A stretch of DNA of 64,000 bases, taken from NCBI RefSeq assembly GCF_002909255.1, contig NZ_PIOB01000004.1:1-64000 (forward strand), read 5' to 3'. The notes under the pieces are model-generated. The model was not told the origin of the DNA and ran no database searches. It saw only the letters and a program-made list of their open reading frames with translations. Position numbers and translations under genes: made by a program. This stretch comes from Arenibacter hampyeongensis. GTDB lineage: Bacteria > Bacteroidota > Bacteroidia > Flavobacteriales > Flavobacteriaceae. Of the stretch, positions 29,821 to 38,925 are shown in pieces (positions within the stretch are counted from its first letter, which is position 1; every line of letters starts with the position of its first letter).

Positions 29821-30597
29821 TTAATAATCAGAATATTCAGTAGGGTAGAAAAAGCGGGTGACGTTCTTGGAAACATTGTTTTGGTACCTTGGGTCCGCTT
29901 TTAATTTATTCCAAACGGGTGAATCGGAAAATGATTTCCAATGGGCATCCCTACTGGCCTGATTTTCAAATGTGGTCATATACATGAGGTTGGGCATATG
30001 GGGTCCTGAAAGTACCTCCCCATAAAAAACGGCATTAAACCCTAAATTGTCAAAAAGTGTTACCTCCCCACCTTTGTTGAACATCTCCACCTTGTTTATG
30101 TATTTGGCCTCTGTCGCCGATTCGTAACTTCTCAATTCATAGATTCGGTCTTTACGGGGTCCGCTTAAAGGTGATGGCTTCATCTTGGGCATATCCACAA
30201 ATGCCTTTAAAAGGACAGATTCGACCCTACTGAAAGGTGGGTTTTTATAGGGTGCATCCAAAAAATCCTTGGAAGCTGCCATATAAACCTTATCCTTTTG
30301 AAGTTTGGTCTCTATTGTTTCCAAATCGCCAGGACCTTTCATTGGAATCAATACTTTTATACTTCTGGGATTTAAAGAATCTATGGTTCTAGGTTTTAAC
30401 ACGCCCACGTTCTTTATATTCAGTTTTTTAAGTGCGGGCAATAAGGCCTCGCTCAGATATTTGTCAGTACTTATTTCCTGTTCCTCGGTGTCCAAGAGGA
30501 AGGTTTTAAGTTGATAATATTCACGTTGCTGGGCCTGGCACCATGTACCGATAGTAAATAAAAACAGGAGGAAAGAAAGATATAAGGCTTTTTGCAT
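29821..30597 (-). CDS. Exported NIPSNAP-family protein
   Basis: A 258-residue protein with a cleavable signal peptide (about 1-22, ending in QAQQ), followed by two ferredoxin-like alpha+beta barrel halves. The second (about 148-258) has the NIPSNAP features: RIYELRSYES, a long helix with EMFNKGGEVTLFDNLGFNAVFYGEV, and LMYMTTFENQASRDAHWKSF. The first half (about 24-130) is a degenerate copy. NIPSNAP proteins bind or process unknown small molecules, and exported two-domain forms are common in flavobacteria. No obvious operon partner; convergent with the GntP/FAH set. Confidence 0.88.
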   Translation of the reverse strand: MQKALYLSFLLFLFTIGTWCQAQQREYYQLKTFLLDTEEQEISTDKYLSEALLPALKKLNIKNVGVLKPRTIDSLNPRSIKVLIPMKGPGDLETIETKLQKDKVYMAASKDFLDAPYKNPPFSRVESVLLKAFVDMPKMKPSPLSGPRKDRIYELRSYESATEAKYINKVEMFNKGGEVTLFDNLGFNAVFYGEVLSGPHMPNLMYMTTFENQASRDAHWKSFSDSPVWNKLKADPRYQNNVSKNVTRFFYPTEYSDY

Positions 30598-30665
30598 TGC
30601 GCTGGATTAAGATAAATAATTTAATTTTATTAGAGATTGGTAAGGTAGTGTTTTAGTAAATAATG

Positions 30666-31115
30666 TCATAGTTTTTTAATAAAGCAAACACTGTTGACCA
30701 TTCCTTTGTATTGTCCGTAGTTGGGAATAGGGAGGTAACCATTTTTTTTATAGAGTGAAATGGCCTCTGGCTGTCTAAGTCCTGTTTCCAGAATACAGGA
30801 ACTGCAATTCTTTTCCGCTGCCCATTTTTCAAGCTCCTTTAAAATCATTGAAGCAATTCCCTTTCCGCGTTCGTTTGTTGCAACAAACATTCTTTTTATC
30901 TCCATGGTGGTGGAATTGTATTCCTTTATTGCGCCACAACCTACCGGTTTATTATCCCGATAAGCCAAAACTACAAAAGGTAGGTTTACTATGCCATTGA
31001 ATTGCGCATAGAAGTCATGCTCATCCCCATCCCTTTGTTTCAAATCGGAATCGAGTAATTTAACCAGCGCTATAAAATCCAAATTTTTGGAATTACTTCT
31101 TTTAATGATTACCAT
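30666..31115 (-). CDS. GNAT family N-acetyltransferase
   Basis: A 149-residue acetyltransferase with a clean motif A, EIKRMFVATNERGKGIASMIL (about 72-92), containing the R-G-x-G-I/A acetyl-CoA loop. LETGLRQPEAISLYKKNGY (about 110-128) is the usual C-terminal signature. Substrate unknown. It lies 59 bases downstream of the FdhF/YdeP gene on the same strand, so it may share a transcript, but nothing shows a functional link. Confidence 0.88.
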   Translation of the reverse strand: MVIIKRSNSKNLDFIALVKLLDSDLKQRDGDEHDFYAQFNGIVNLPFVVLAYRDNKPVGCGAIKEYNSTTMEIKRMFVATNERGKGIASMILKELEKWAAEKNCSSCILETGLRQPEAISLYKKNGYLPIPNYGQYKGMVNSVCFIKKL

Positions 31116-31174
31116 GGTAATATGATTTTCTTCAAGTATGACCCAATAGTCCTGGATTTTGTTTCTTGTAAGGT

Positions 31175-33484
31175 CTAGGAGGCATGTTTTTTTACTTTAA
31201 TAATCACCGATTTGGAAGTAGGGGTATTGCTTTGGTCGGCCGTACTGTTTAATGGGACCAAAACATTGGCCTCAGGAAAGTAGGTTGCACAGCATTGTTG
31301 GGGGATATCGTATGGAATTACTATAAACTTTTGGGCCACACGTTCCTTATTGTCGTGATAATTAAATAGGTCTACCAGATCGCGTTCATTGAGCTGGTGC
31401 TCTTCCATATCTTTGGGATTCATCAATATAATCCTTCGTTCATTAAAAATACCTCTATATCGATCATTAAGTCCATAAATAGTGGTGTTAAACTGATCGT
31501 GGCTACGTATGGTCATCATTAGAAGTTCATCTGATTGTAAAATAATGGCCTCACTATTGGAGATACTGAAATGGGCCTTCCCAGTTGTAGTATTATAGGA
31601 ATTGTCCCGTGCCCCATTAGGCAAATAGAAGCCTGAAGGCTGTCTTATCTTTTGGTTGTAGTTCTCAAATCCTGGAATACATTTTTGGATACTGTCCCTA
31701 ATATGGTCGTAATGTTCCAGGTATTTTTTCCAGTCCACCTTGGAGTTTTTCAAAGCGGCCATGGCCAAATGGCAAACAATGGTAGGTTCACTTAACAATT
31801 TGGAGGATATGGGGTTTAGACTTCCTTTGGAGCTATGCACAATTCCCATTGAATTTTCAACACTTACAAATTGTAATTCCCCATTGACAATATCTTTGTC
31901 CGTCCTTCCCAAACAGGGCAGGATAATAGCTTCCTTGCCATGGATAAGGTGGCTACGGTTGAGCTTGGTGGAAACTTGTACGGTAAGGTCACATTTCTGA
32001 AGTGCTTCTGCTGTATATAAGGTGTCCGGGGTTGCCGATAAAAAATTACCTCCCATTGCAAAAAAGACTTTAGCTTTACCGGAGTGCATGGCTTTAATAC
32101 TTTCCACTGTGTCAAATCCATGTTTTCGAGGTGGACTAAATTGGAATACTTTTTCCAGGCTGTCCAACAATGATTTTGGAGGCTTTTCGTAAATACCCAT
32201 GGTTCGGTCCCCCTGGACGTTGCTGTGGCCTCGGACAGGGCATGTACCGGCACCGGGTTTTCCTATGCTTCCCTTTAATAACAAAAGGTTGACAATTTCT
32301 TTTATTGTATTAACAGAATTTTTGTGTTGTGTAAGGCCCATGGCCCAACAGGCAATAATTTTATTTTTGGTGCTTAGGATATTGGCAACAGTTTGCAGGG
32401 TTTCCAGGGGTATTCCAGATTCAGCTACAAGTTCATTTAAATTAAGTGTTCTTATGTGGTTCAAGTAATCTTTAAATCCCAGGGTTTTTTTATCAATAAA
32501 TGAATGATCGAAAACAGTACCTGGACGCCTGTCTTCTATGGCCAGCATAAGTTTTACCAATGCCTGGAGCAGGGCCATATCCCCATTTATTTTTACTTGG
32601 AGGTATATATCGGTTAATTTGGTCTTTATTCCCAATGCCCCCTTTATTTCTTGGGGATTGTTGAAATTTAAAAGACCTGTCTCGATAATAGGGTTTATAG
32701 AAATTATGGTGGTACCATTTTCTTTTGCCCTTTTAAGGGCACTTAGCATTCTTGGGTGATTTGTCCCGGGATTTTGTCCTAGGATCAGAATTACCTCAGT
32801 GTTGTAAAAATCTTCCAGTTTTACCGATCCCTTACCTATGCCAAGGGTATCCGTAAGAGCCACGCCACTACTTTCGTGGCACATATTGCTGCAGTCCGGC
32901 ATATTATTGGTGCCGTATTCCCTGACAAAAAGCTGGTATAGAAAAGCGGCCTCATTACTAGTTCTACCAGAGGTGTAAAATATAGCCTCATCAGGACTAT
33001 TTAATTTATTGAGATGTTCTGCTATTTTATCAAAAGCCCCTTCCCATGTTATTTCCTGATAAAAGTCGGACCCTTCGGGCAAGTACATGGGTTGGGCCAA
33101 CCTCCCTTTTTTGCCTATTTCGTAATCGGAAAGCATGGAAAGTTGGGAAACTCTGTTTTCTTTAAAAAATTTAGCGTCCAATTTTTTGGTAGTGGCCTCT
33201 TCGGCAATGGCTTTGGCGCCATTTTCGCAATATTCTGCTATTGAGCTTCGCTCATCGTCCGGGTCTGGCCAGGCACATCCTGGACAGTCAATTCCACCTT
33301 TTTGGTTGAGGTTGGCAAGTGCTTTTAATCCTCGACCGAGTCCCATTTCCCCTAAAACATGTTTGGCTGAAGAAAAAACAGCAGGAATACCTGCAGCAAC
33401 TTTCTTGGGTTCTGCAGTTTTTAGACCGGTTAATATTGCCGGAGCTGTTGGACTTGGACTGGTTTTTTCTGGATTTTTGGCCAT
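31175..33484 (-). CDS. FdhF/YdeP family molybdopterin oxidoreductase
   Basis: A 769-residue molybdopterin-dependent oxidoreductase of the YdeP branch of the formate dehydrogenase family. N-terminal cysteines in GIDCPGCAWPDPDDE (Cys67, Cys70) and EYCENGAK (Cys86) could bind a cluster; DCSNMCHESSGVAL (about 200) lies where FDHs place the metal ligand. VILILGQNPGTNHPRML, CPVRGHSNVQGDRTMG, RSHDQFNTTIYGLNDRYRG and ILMNPKDMEEH are cofactor-binding segments. There is no twin-arginine signal, so it is cytoplasmic. The natural substrate of YdeP enzymes is not settled; in E. coli ydeP is linked to acid resistance. It is co-transcribed with a small partner (one-base overlap) and lies near fdhD. Confidence 0.93.
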   Translation of the reverse strand: MAKNPEKTSPSPTAPAILTGLKTAEPKKVAAGIPAVFSSAKHVLGEMGLGRGLKALANLNQKGGIDCPGCAWPDPDDERSSIAEYCENGAKAIAEEATTKKLDAKFFKENRVSQLSMLSDYEIGKKGRLAQPMYLPEGSDFYQEITWEGAFDKIAEHLNKLNSPDEAIFYTSGRTSNEAAFLYQLFVREYGTNNMPDCSNMCHESSGVALTDTLGIGKGSVKLEDFYNTEVILILGQNPGTNHPRMLSALKRAKENGTTIISINPIIETGLLNFNNPQEIKGALGIKTKLTDIYLQVKINGDMALLQALVKLMLAIEDRRPGTVFDHSFIDKKTLGFKDYLNHIRTLNLNELVAESGIPLETLQTVANILSTKNKIIACWAMGLTQHKNSVNTIKEIVNLLLLKGSIGKPGAGTCPVRGHSNVQGDRTMGIYEKPPKSLLDSLEKVFQFSPPRKHGFDTVESIKAMHSGKAKVFFAMGGNFLSATPDTLYTAEALQKCDLTVQVSTKLNRSHLIHGKEAIILPCLGRTDKDIVNGELQFVSVENSMGIVHSSKGSLNPISSKLLSEPTIVCHLAMAALKNSKVDWKKYLEHYDHIRDSIQKCIPGFENYNQKIRQPSGFYLPNGARDNSYNTTTGKAHFSISNSEAIILQSDELLMMTIRSHDQFNTTIYGLNDRYRGIFNERRIILMNPKDMEEHQLNERDLVDLFNYHDNKERVAQKFIVIPYDIPQQCCATYFPEANVLVPLNSTADQSNTPTSKSVIIKVKKHAS

Positions 33485-33858
33485 TAGGATTTGCTTGTTG
33501 CCGCGGGGTTGGGGTAATTATCCGATTGATCTTCAATACGCTCATCCAAACAAACAAAATCTTTTTCCAAGAGAAGGCGTAAAGTTTGTCCATTGTCCAA
33601 AGTCATATCATTCGAATAACCCACTAGATCTATATCCGGCCATTTTTCGCTTTCAACTTTGGGAAGAAATAAAGTAATGGTATTATTTAGGAAATCCGCT
33701 TGGAGGGCGGTGATACCCTCTTTAGCCAATACTCGATAGCCAAAGTTTTTACCGTTAAAGGAGGTATGCTCTTCAAAACAACCTTTCTCTTGTAATGCAG
33801 TTACTTCGGACTTTGTGAGCCTGTAGCGTATTGAATTGCCCTGTATCCTAATTTTCAT
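33484..33858 (-). CDS. Small conserved partner of the molybdoenzyme (DUF7009-like)
   Basis: A 124-residue protein starting MKIRIQGNSIRYRLTKSEV, with a mixed alpha/beta composition and an acidic C-terminus. The TAATG arrangement shares one base with the molybdoenzyme start, so the two are translationally coupled. I associate this N-terminal pattern with a small family regularly found beside fdhF/ydeP or fdhD in Bacteroidota, possibly DUF7009. A role as chaperone or cofactor-insertion helper is inference from context. No metal or catalytic motif is seen. Confidence 0.75.
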   Translation of the reverse strand: MKIRIQGNSIRYRLTKSEVTALQEKGCFEEHTSFNGKNFGYRVLAKEGITALQADFLNNTITLFLPKVESEKWPDIDLVGYSNDMTLDNGQTLRLLLEKDFVCLDERIEDQSDNYPNPAATSKS

Positions 33859-33924
33859 TCAAACCAAATTTTATATCAGTATATAAAGTTATGGATTACA
33901 CAATTAGCTTCAAAGTTAAGATAC

Positions 33925-34758
33925 CTATATTTTAATTCGATTTGCTCCGGTGTAGATGTTATAGCGGGTTTCACTTAGAAAGCCGATAAGGGTAATGTCA
34001 TGTTCCTCGGCCAATTCCACAGCCAAGCTGGATGGTGCTCCGACAGCCATAATGAAATGAATTCCAGCCATGGCCGCCTTTTGTATCAATTCAAAACTGG
34101 CTCTACCACTCAGAAATAATAAATATTGGTTTAAGGGCAAATTCTCTTGTTGAAGACTATTGCCTATGAGTTTATCCAAGGCATTATGCCTGCCAACATC
34201 TTCCCGAACATTAATTAGTTGTCCTTGGGTATTGAATAGGGCGGCTGCATGTATGCCTCCGGTATTGTTAAAGATATTCTGTTGTTGCTGAAGAATCCCG
34301 GGAAAGGATTTAATGAGATTTTTTTCAATTAGAAAATCCGATGGGGAGGAGGGTAGACGACATACTGTTTTTAAAGCTTCAATACTGGCTTTGCCACAAA
34401 CACCACAACTACTGCTGGTGTAAAAATGTCTTTCCAGTTTGCTAAGATCTACTTCTTCAGAATTGTTTAATTGGACCTCAACGCTATTATCATCAAGAAT
34501 AACTCCTGAAATTTGATGGGAGGCAATGATAATTCCTTCGGTGAAAAGAAATCCTATGGCAAGATCTCGATCATGGCCAGGGGTCCTCATGGTTATGGAA
34601 ATACTTTTATTGGTAATGGGTGGATCCACTTTTATAAGGCTGATGCTTATTTCCAGGGGTTCCTCAACGGCTATGGCATCTGCGTGTTCTACAAGGTCGT
34701 CTCCAAGTATTTTAATAATTTTTTTGGAGACTATAGATTTAACTTTTTCCTGAATCAT
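33925..34758 (-). CDS. fdhD: Formate dehydrogenase accessory sulfurtransferase FdhD
   Basis: A 277-residue FdhD, which passes sulfur from IscS to the molybdenum cofactor of formate dehydrogenase-type enzymes. The reactive pair is Cys118-Gly-Val-Cys121 in the SSSCGVCGK segment. RTPGHDRDLAIGFLFTEG (58-75), REDVGRHNALDKLIG and LFLSGRASFELIQKAAMAGI are conserved. The start at 34758 is preferred over an upstream ATG that would overlap the preceding gene by about 50 bases. It lies 66 bases upstream of the small partner and the FdhF/YdeP gene, its likely client. Confidence 0.95.
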   Translation of the reverse strand: MIQEKVKSIVSKKIIKILGDDLVEHADAIAVEEPLEISISLIKVDPPITNKSISITMRTPGHDRDLAIGFLFTEGIIIASHQISGVILDDNSVEVQLNNSEEVDLSKLERHFYTSSSCGVCGKASIEALKTVCRLPSSPSDFLIEKNLIKSFPGILQQQQNIFNNTGGIHAAALFNTQGQLINVREDVGRHNALDKLIGNSLQQENLPLNQYLLFLSGRASFELIQKAAMAGIHFIMAVGAPSSLAVELAEEHDITLIGFLSETRYNIYTGANRIKI

Positions 34759-34768
34759 AATTTTGAGT

Positions 34769-35680
34769 TTAAACCTTGATGGACACGCCCTCTGAAGCAT
34801 TTTGCTTTCCGTCGTCAAAATAAAAATCGATTCGGCCTAAATTAATACCAAAACAACCTACTTGGTTTACCAATGTTTGTTGGTTTTTTCTATTGTTGGT
34901 TATAGTTGGCCGATCCAAAAATGTATGCGTATGGCCACCAATAATTAAATCTATATTTTCTGTGCTGGCCGCAAGTTTTAGGTCGTCCGGTTTTTGTGGA
35001 TTTTGGTATTGGTATCCTAAATGGGAAAGACAGATAATTAGATCACATTTCTCTTCTTCCTTTAAGGTACGGCTTATTTCTTGGGCAATCTCAATGGGAT
35101 CTAGATAAACGGTTTCTTGGTACAGCTTTTTGGTTACTAAACCGGCAAGCTCTATTCCCAATCCGAAAACTCCAATCTTTATTCCGTCTAAAATATATAT
35201 CTTATAAGGATTTACGTGCCCGTCCATCGTCGTATTACTAAAATCGTAGTTGGCCGATAAAAAATCAAATTTTGCATAAGGAAGTTGCGCGGCAAGACCA
35301 TCGAGACCATTGTCGAAATCGTGATTGCCAATGGTGGCGGCATCATATTTTAACATGCTCATCAATTTAAATTCCAATTCGCCCCCATAAAAATTGAAGT
35401 AAGGAGTTCCTTGAAAAATATCCCCGGCATCGAACAAAAGTGTATTTGGGTTTTCTTTTCTTATTTGGTCCACTATAGTTGCTCTTCTGGCCACACCGCC
35501 CAAGTTGGGATAAGCGGAATGGTTGTTTGGAAAGGGGTCTATATGGCTATGTACATCATTGGTGTGCAAGATGGTAATACGCTTACTGGACGAATTATGG
35601 CAAGAATTCATCGATAGACCTCCTAAGCCAATAAACGTGGAAGAAGCTGCAGTTCTGGTTATAAATTTTCTACGATCCAT
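34769..35680 (-). CDS. Exported metallophosphoesterase, N-domain of a split UshA-type 5'-nucleotidase
   Basis: A 303-residue calcineurin-like phosphoesterase. The N-terminus MDRRKFITRTAASS is a twin-arginine-type signal. Metal-binding motifs are TNDVHSH (Asp42, His44), DAGD (84-87), GNHDFD (118-123), a histidine in CLSHLGY and GGHTHTF near 248. UshA-type nucleotidases have this domain fused to a C-terminal substrate-binding domain, but here that domain is the separate gene two bases upstream (35683-36447). Together they should hydrolyse nucleotides or similar phosphates in the periplasm. The gene is followed after 10 bases by fdhD. Confidence 0.93.
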   Translation of the reverse strand: MDRRKFITRTAASSTFIGLGGLSMNSCHNSSSKRITILHTNDVHSHIDPFPNNHSAYPNLGGVARRATIVDQIRKENPNTLLFDAGDIFQGTPYFNFYGGELEFKLMSMLKYDAATIGNHDFDNGLDGLAAQLPYAKFDFLSANYDFSNTTMDGHVNPYKIYILDGIKIGVFGLGIELAGLVTKKLYQETVYLDPIEIAQEISRTLKEEEKCDLIICLSHLGYQYQNPQKPDDLKLAASTENIDLIIGGHTHTFLDRPTITNNRKNQQTLVNQVGCFGINLGRIDFYFDDGKQNASEGVSIKV

Positions 35681-35682
35681 AA

Positions 35683-36447
35683 TTAATCAATTTTTATAAA
35701 TCGATCATCTTCAAATGGGGTTATAGTATCCATTTTCTTAAAATAATCGATCAAGGTATTTCTAATCAAATAATCAGAATCGGTCAATGAAATATAATCT
35801 TTAAAAAAATCCATTTTATCCCCACCTGTGACCAAATAATCCGATGTTGCTACATAATAAGTCCTGTTCTCATCAAAGGGCTTTCCTTGAATGTTGACCT
35901 CCTGTAAACTTTTATTTTTATCCAAAATTATTTGAATCCCTGAAATGGGATGGGCAACGGTCGACTTTATTAGGAACGATACCATTGCTCTAACGGTTTT
36001 GCCGTCCAATTCTGCGATAACCACCGAATTTTCAAAGGGCATCACCTCAAAGGCAGTGCGCTCGGTAATATTCCCTGCGGAAATTACAGAGCGGATACTT
36101 CCGAAATTAAGAAGTACAAAATCTACATTCTTACCCGTTCTAGCTTTAAAAACGGGATCTACCTCATGCATTACAATGTCCGCCATTAAATTGCCAGCGG
36201 TTGTATTCAATGTTCCTTCCGTTTTGGATATGGCTTTTGGAGCAAAAGCCAAAACGCTGTCCAATACCTCGTTGATCCTGTTGCGATAAGGAGAGATATA
36301 GATTTCAACGGAATCTTTTGGAGTAGCGGAGTAATTGATCTGAATCCGTTGCCCTTCAATATTTCCAAGCTTGGGAATAGATTCTTTACACGCTAGGAAG
36401 ATTACACATGTTACAATTATAACAAAATGTTTGTTTTTTAAATTCAT
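35683..36447 (-). CDS. 5'-nucleotidase C-terminal domain lipoprotein
   Basis: A 254-residue lipoprotein (lipobox FLAC, Cys20) made of the 5'-nucleotidase C-terminal domain. TLNTTAGNLMADIV (about 79-92), FVLLNFGSIRSVISAGNIT (about 110-128) and the FEVMPFENSVV block are substrate-pocket motifs of UshA-type enzymes. The catalytic metal domain is absent here and is encoded by the next gene two bases downstream. The two products probably associate in the periplasm. It is divergent from the DUF6913-dapA operon across a 71-base region. Confidence 0.93.
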   Translation of the reverse strand: MNLKNKHFVIIVTCVIFLACKESIPKLGNIEGQRIQINYSATPKDSVEIYISPYRNRINEVLDSVLAFAPKAISKTEGTLNTTAGNLMADIVMHEVDPVFKARTGKNVDFVLLNFGSIRSVISAGNITERTAFEVMPFENSVVIAELDGKTVRAMVSFLIKSTVAHPISGIQIILDKNKSLQEVNIQGKPFDENRTYYVATSDYLVTGGDKMDFFKDYISLTDSDYLIRNTLIDYFKKMDTITPFEDDRFIKID

Positions 36448-36491
36448 ATACTTCTTACCTTCGTGTAAATATTGCGTTGAGAATATTTACA

Positions 36492-36513
36492 TTTACATTC
36501 TTGAAAATGTAAA
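36492..36513. promoter_or_regulatory. Inverted repeat upstream of DUF6913-dapA
   Basis: TTTACATT (36492-36499) and AATGTAAA (36506-36513) form a perfect 8-bp inverted repeat with a 6-base spacer, ending five bases before the ATG at 36519, in the shared region with the divergent nucleotidase genes. It could be an operator or a short hairpin over the ribosome-binding region; there is no direct proof. Confidence 0.4.
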
Positions 36514-36518
36514 AATAC

Positions 36519-37055
36519 ATGTTTTTAAAAACGCTTAAGGAAAAAATTAAATTTAGGGCCGGTAAAAAGTTTTTACTACGGGGATTGAATGCCCCTTCAC
36601 AGGTGGTGAATAGGGAAAAAGGTATAAGTTCTGTAGGCTGTATTGTGGATTTGGATGCGTTTGAAAATACTAACGCCTTTTATGAGTTTGTGGATGAATT
36701 TTCTTTAAGGCCCAATTCGGTAAAAATAATTGGTTACAAGAAATTTTACGATAAAAATTCTCCATATTCCACCCCAGTTTTTTCCGATAAGGATTTAGGG
36801 TGGAAAGCCAATATTGAAAACAGTTATGCCTTAGAGTTTTTAAACAGGGAATATGATCTATTGGTAAATTATTATACGGATGAAAAATTATTATTGCAGT
36901 TAATGACTTTAAAGACAAAGGCAAGATTAAAGGTAGGCTTTGGTGATGTGGATAAAAATTTAAATGATTTGATATTGAATACTCCCATTAAGGATTTCCA
37001 GGCCTTTAAAAAGGAATTGCGGAAATATTTAAGGGTTTTAAATGAAATTAAGTAA
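36519..37055 (+). CDS. DUF6913 family protein
   Basis: A 178-residue cytoplasmic protein of unknown function, alpha/beta in composition, with no signal peptide. Segments such as [12 protein letters not shown] (about 39-50), [17 protein letters not shown] and ARLKVGFGD resemble a nucleotide-sugar or Rossmann-like core without an obvious catalytic motif. It overlaps dapA by one base (TAATG), so the two are co-translated. A regulatory or accessory role in lysine/cell-wall precursor supply is only inferred from that link. Confidence 0.78.
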   Translation: MFLKTLKEKIKFRAGKKFLLRGLNAPSQVVNREKGISSVGCIVDLDAFENTNAFYEFVDEFSLRPNSVKIIGYKKFYDKNSPYSTPVFSDKDLGWKANIENSYALEFLNREYDLLVNYYTDEKLLLQLMTLKTKARLKVGFGDVDKNLNDLILNTPIKDFQAFKKELRKYLRVLNEIK

Positions 37056-37945
37056 TGGAACAGTTAGTTGGTACAGGTGTTGCTTTGGTGACTCCTTTTA
37101 AGGAGGATTTCTCTATAGATACGATTGCATTATCCAAAATCGTAAATTATTGTGTAGATGGTGGAATAGATTATTTGGTTGTTCTAGGTACAACCGGTGA
37201 GTCTGTTGTACTTACAAAAAAAGAAAAGCAACTAGTTATAGATACCGTTGTTGATGCCAATGCCGGAAGGCTTCCGTTGGTCTTGGGAATAGGGGGTAAT
37301 AACACGGCAGCTGTAGTGGAAGAGCTTCAGGAAACCGATTTAAAGGATTTCGTGGCTATTTTATCGGTTTCGCCTTATTATAACAGACCAACCCAAGAGG
37401 GTATTTACCAACATTTCAAAGCTATTTCCTTGGTGTCGTCCAAGCCTATAATATTGTACAATGTACCAGGAAGGACGGGTAGCAACATGCTTCCTGAAAC
37501 GGTTTTGAGGTTGGCCAACGATTTCAATAATATTATAGGAATTAAGGAGGCTTGCGGCGATATGGTTCAAATAATGCGCATCATTAAGGGTAAGCCTGCA
37601 GATTTCATGGTGATATCCGGTGATGATTTTACGGCTCTTTCCACGGTATTGGCCGGTGGTTCCGGGGTAATATCGGTATTAGGTCAGGGAGTGGCTTCGG
37701 AATTTTCCCAAATGATCCGATTTGGATTGGCTGGAAAGGTTAAGGAAGCCTTTAATTTGCATTACGCCCTACAGGATGGTATGGATTTAATTTTTAAAGA
37801 GGGAAATCCTGCTGGGATAAAGGCATTATTGGAGGCTGTTGGTTTAGGTACTGCAGTTGTTAGATTGCCATTGGTAGAGGCTACCGGAACTCTAAAAAAG
37901 ACCATTAAGAGCTTTTTAAACAGCTTGCTCAAGACGGCAGTATAG
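37055..37945 (+). CDS. dapA: 4-hydroxy-tetrahydrodipicolinate synthase
   Basis: A 296-residue DapA, the aldolase condensing pyruvate and aspartate semialdehyde in the lysine/diaminopimelate pathway. The Schiff-base lysine is Lys164 in [10 protein letters not shown], the catalytic Tyr135 is in [10 protein letters not shown], and the GTTGES segment is at 45-50. It is co-translated with DUF6913. Its pathway partner dapF is in the same window at 13.4 kb. Confidence 0.97.
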   Translation: MEQLVGTGVALVTPFKEDFSIDTIALSKIVNYCVDGGIDYLVVLGTTGESVVLTKKEKQLVIDTVVDANAGRLPLVLGIGGNNTAAVVEELQETDLKDFVAILSVSPYYNRPTQEGIYQHFKAISLVSSKPIILYNVPGRTGSNMLPETVLRLANDFNNIIGIKEACGDMVQIMRIIKGKPADFMVISGDDFTALSTVLAGGSGVISVLGQGVASEFSQMIRFGLAGKVKEAFNLHYALQDGMDLIFKEGNPAGIKALLEAVGLGTAVVRLPLVEATGTLKKTIKSFLNSLLKTAV

Positions 37946-38076
37946 CAAAATACGATCATACCTACTTTAGGAATTTATGCCCACAAAGTTAAAACTTGCA
38001 TAAAAATGTTGTCGTTGGTAAAGTTGCAGGCTATTTTAGCGCGATAAAAATGTTTTTTATATCCGTTTAGAATCCT

Positions 38077-38084
38077 TAATTTTG
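38077..38084 (+). promoter_or_regulatory. Predicted -7 promoter element for bamD
   Basis: TAATTTTG matches TAnnTTTG. The start of transcription would fall at about 38088-38091, on top of an ATG at 38089, which argues that translation begins at the next ATG (38101). Confidence 0.6.
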
Positions 38085-38100
38085 CAAAATGTTTTTAAAA

Positions 38101-38910
38101 ATGAAGCGTATATTTTCCTTTTTATTATTGGTTGTATTCCTTAGCTCTTGTAGTGAGTACCAAAAGGTGCTTAAAAATGAAGATGTTAAGGCCAAATATG
38201 ATCTGGCCGAAAAATTTTATGATGCTGGAGATTTTAAAAGGGCGAACCGTTTATTGGAACAGATTGCTCCTAAGTACATAGGCAAGCCACAAGGGGAACG
38301 GGTTATGTTCTTTCTTGCGGATTCTTATTTCCAAACTAAGGACTACAATATGGCCGGCTACCAGTTTGAAAGGTTTTTAAAGTCTTACCCCAAAAGTGAC
38401 AAAGCTGCCGAAGCAGGATTTTATGGTGCAAAAAGTTACTATAAATTATCTCCAAAATATTCCCTAGATCAAACAGATACCGACAAGGCATTGATAAAAT
38501 TGCAAAATTTCATTAATGCATATCCAGAATCGGAATATTTAATAGAAGCCAATATTATGGCAAAGGAATTAACGACAAAGAAGGAGCGCAAATCCTATGA
38601 GATAGCAAAGCAGTTTAATACCATCGGTGAATTTGATTACACCTTTTTAACTCCAGCAGTTACCGCTTTTGATAATTTTGTATCCGATAACCCTGGTTCT
38701 GTTTACCGTGAAGATGCCCTTTATTATAAGTTTGATGCAGCCACCAATTTAGCGATGAATAGTGTTTCATATCTTAAAAAAGAGCGATTAAATAGTGCCA
38801 AGTCCGCTTATACGGCATTAAAAAAATCATTTCCTGAGTCCAAGTATCTTAAGGATGCCGATAAGACTTTGGAAAAAGTTGAAAAAGAATTAGAAGTTTA
38901 TTCCAAATAA
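38101..38910 (+). CDS. bamD: Outer membrane assembly lipoprotein BamD
   Basis: A 269-residue lipoprotein (lipobox LSSC, Cys17) with TPR-like helical pairs through the mature region (for example AEKFYDAGDFKRANRLLEQI, AGYQFERFLKSYPKS, ALIKLQNFINAYPES). It is the essential BAM-complex scaffold that recruits substrates to BamA for beta-barrel insertion. The start at 38101 rather than 38089 gives a normal signal peptide (MKRIFSFLLL) and fits the promoter position. It is followed by rpoZ after 15 bases, an arrangement I recognise from other Bacteroidota. Confidence 0.93.
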   Translation: MKRIFSFLLLVVFLSSCSEYQKVLKNEDVKAKYDLAEKFYDAGDFKRANRLLEQIAPKYIGKPQGERVMFFLADSYFQTKDYNMAGYQFERFLKSYPKSDKAAEAGFYGAKSYYKLSPKYSLDQTDTDKALIKLQNFINAYPESEYLIEANIMAKELTTKKERKSYEIAKQFNTIGEFDYTFLTPAVTAFDNFVSDNPGSVYREDALYYKFDAATNLAMNSVSYLKKERLNSAKSAYTALKKSFPESKYLKDADKTLEKVEKELEVYSK

Positions 38911-38925
38911 ATATACATTTTTGAT

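Noticed and set aside
31116-36447. Possible horizontally acquired island around the molybdoenzyme genes
   Set aside because: There is no integrase, tRNA, direct repeat or obvious composition change; it looks like ordinary flavobacterial chromosome.
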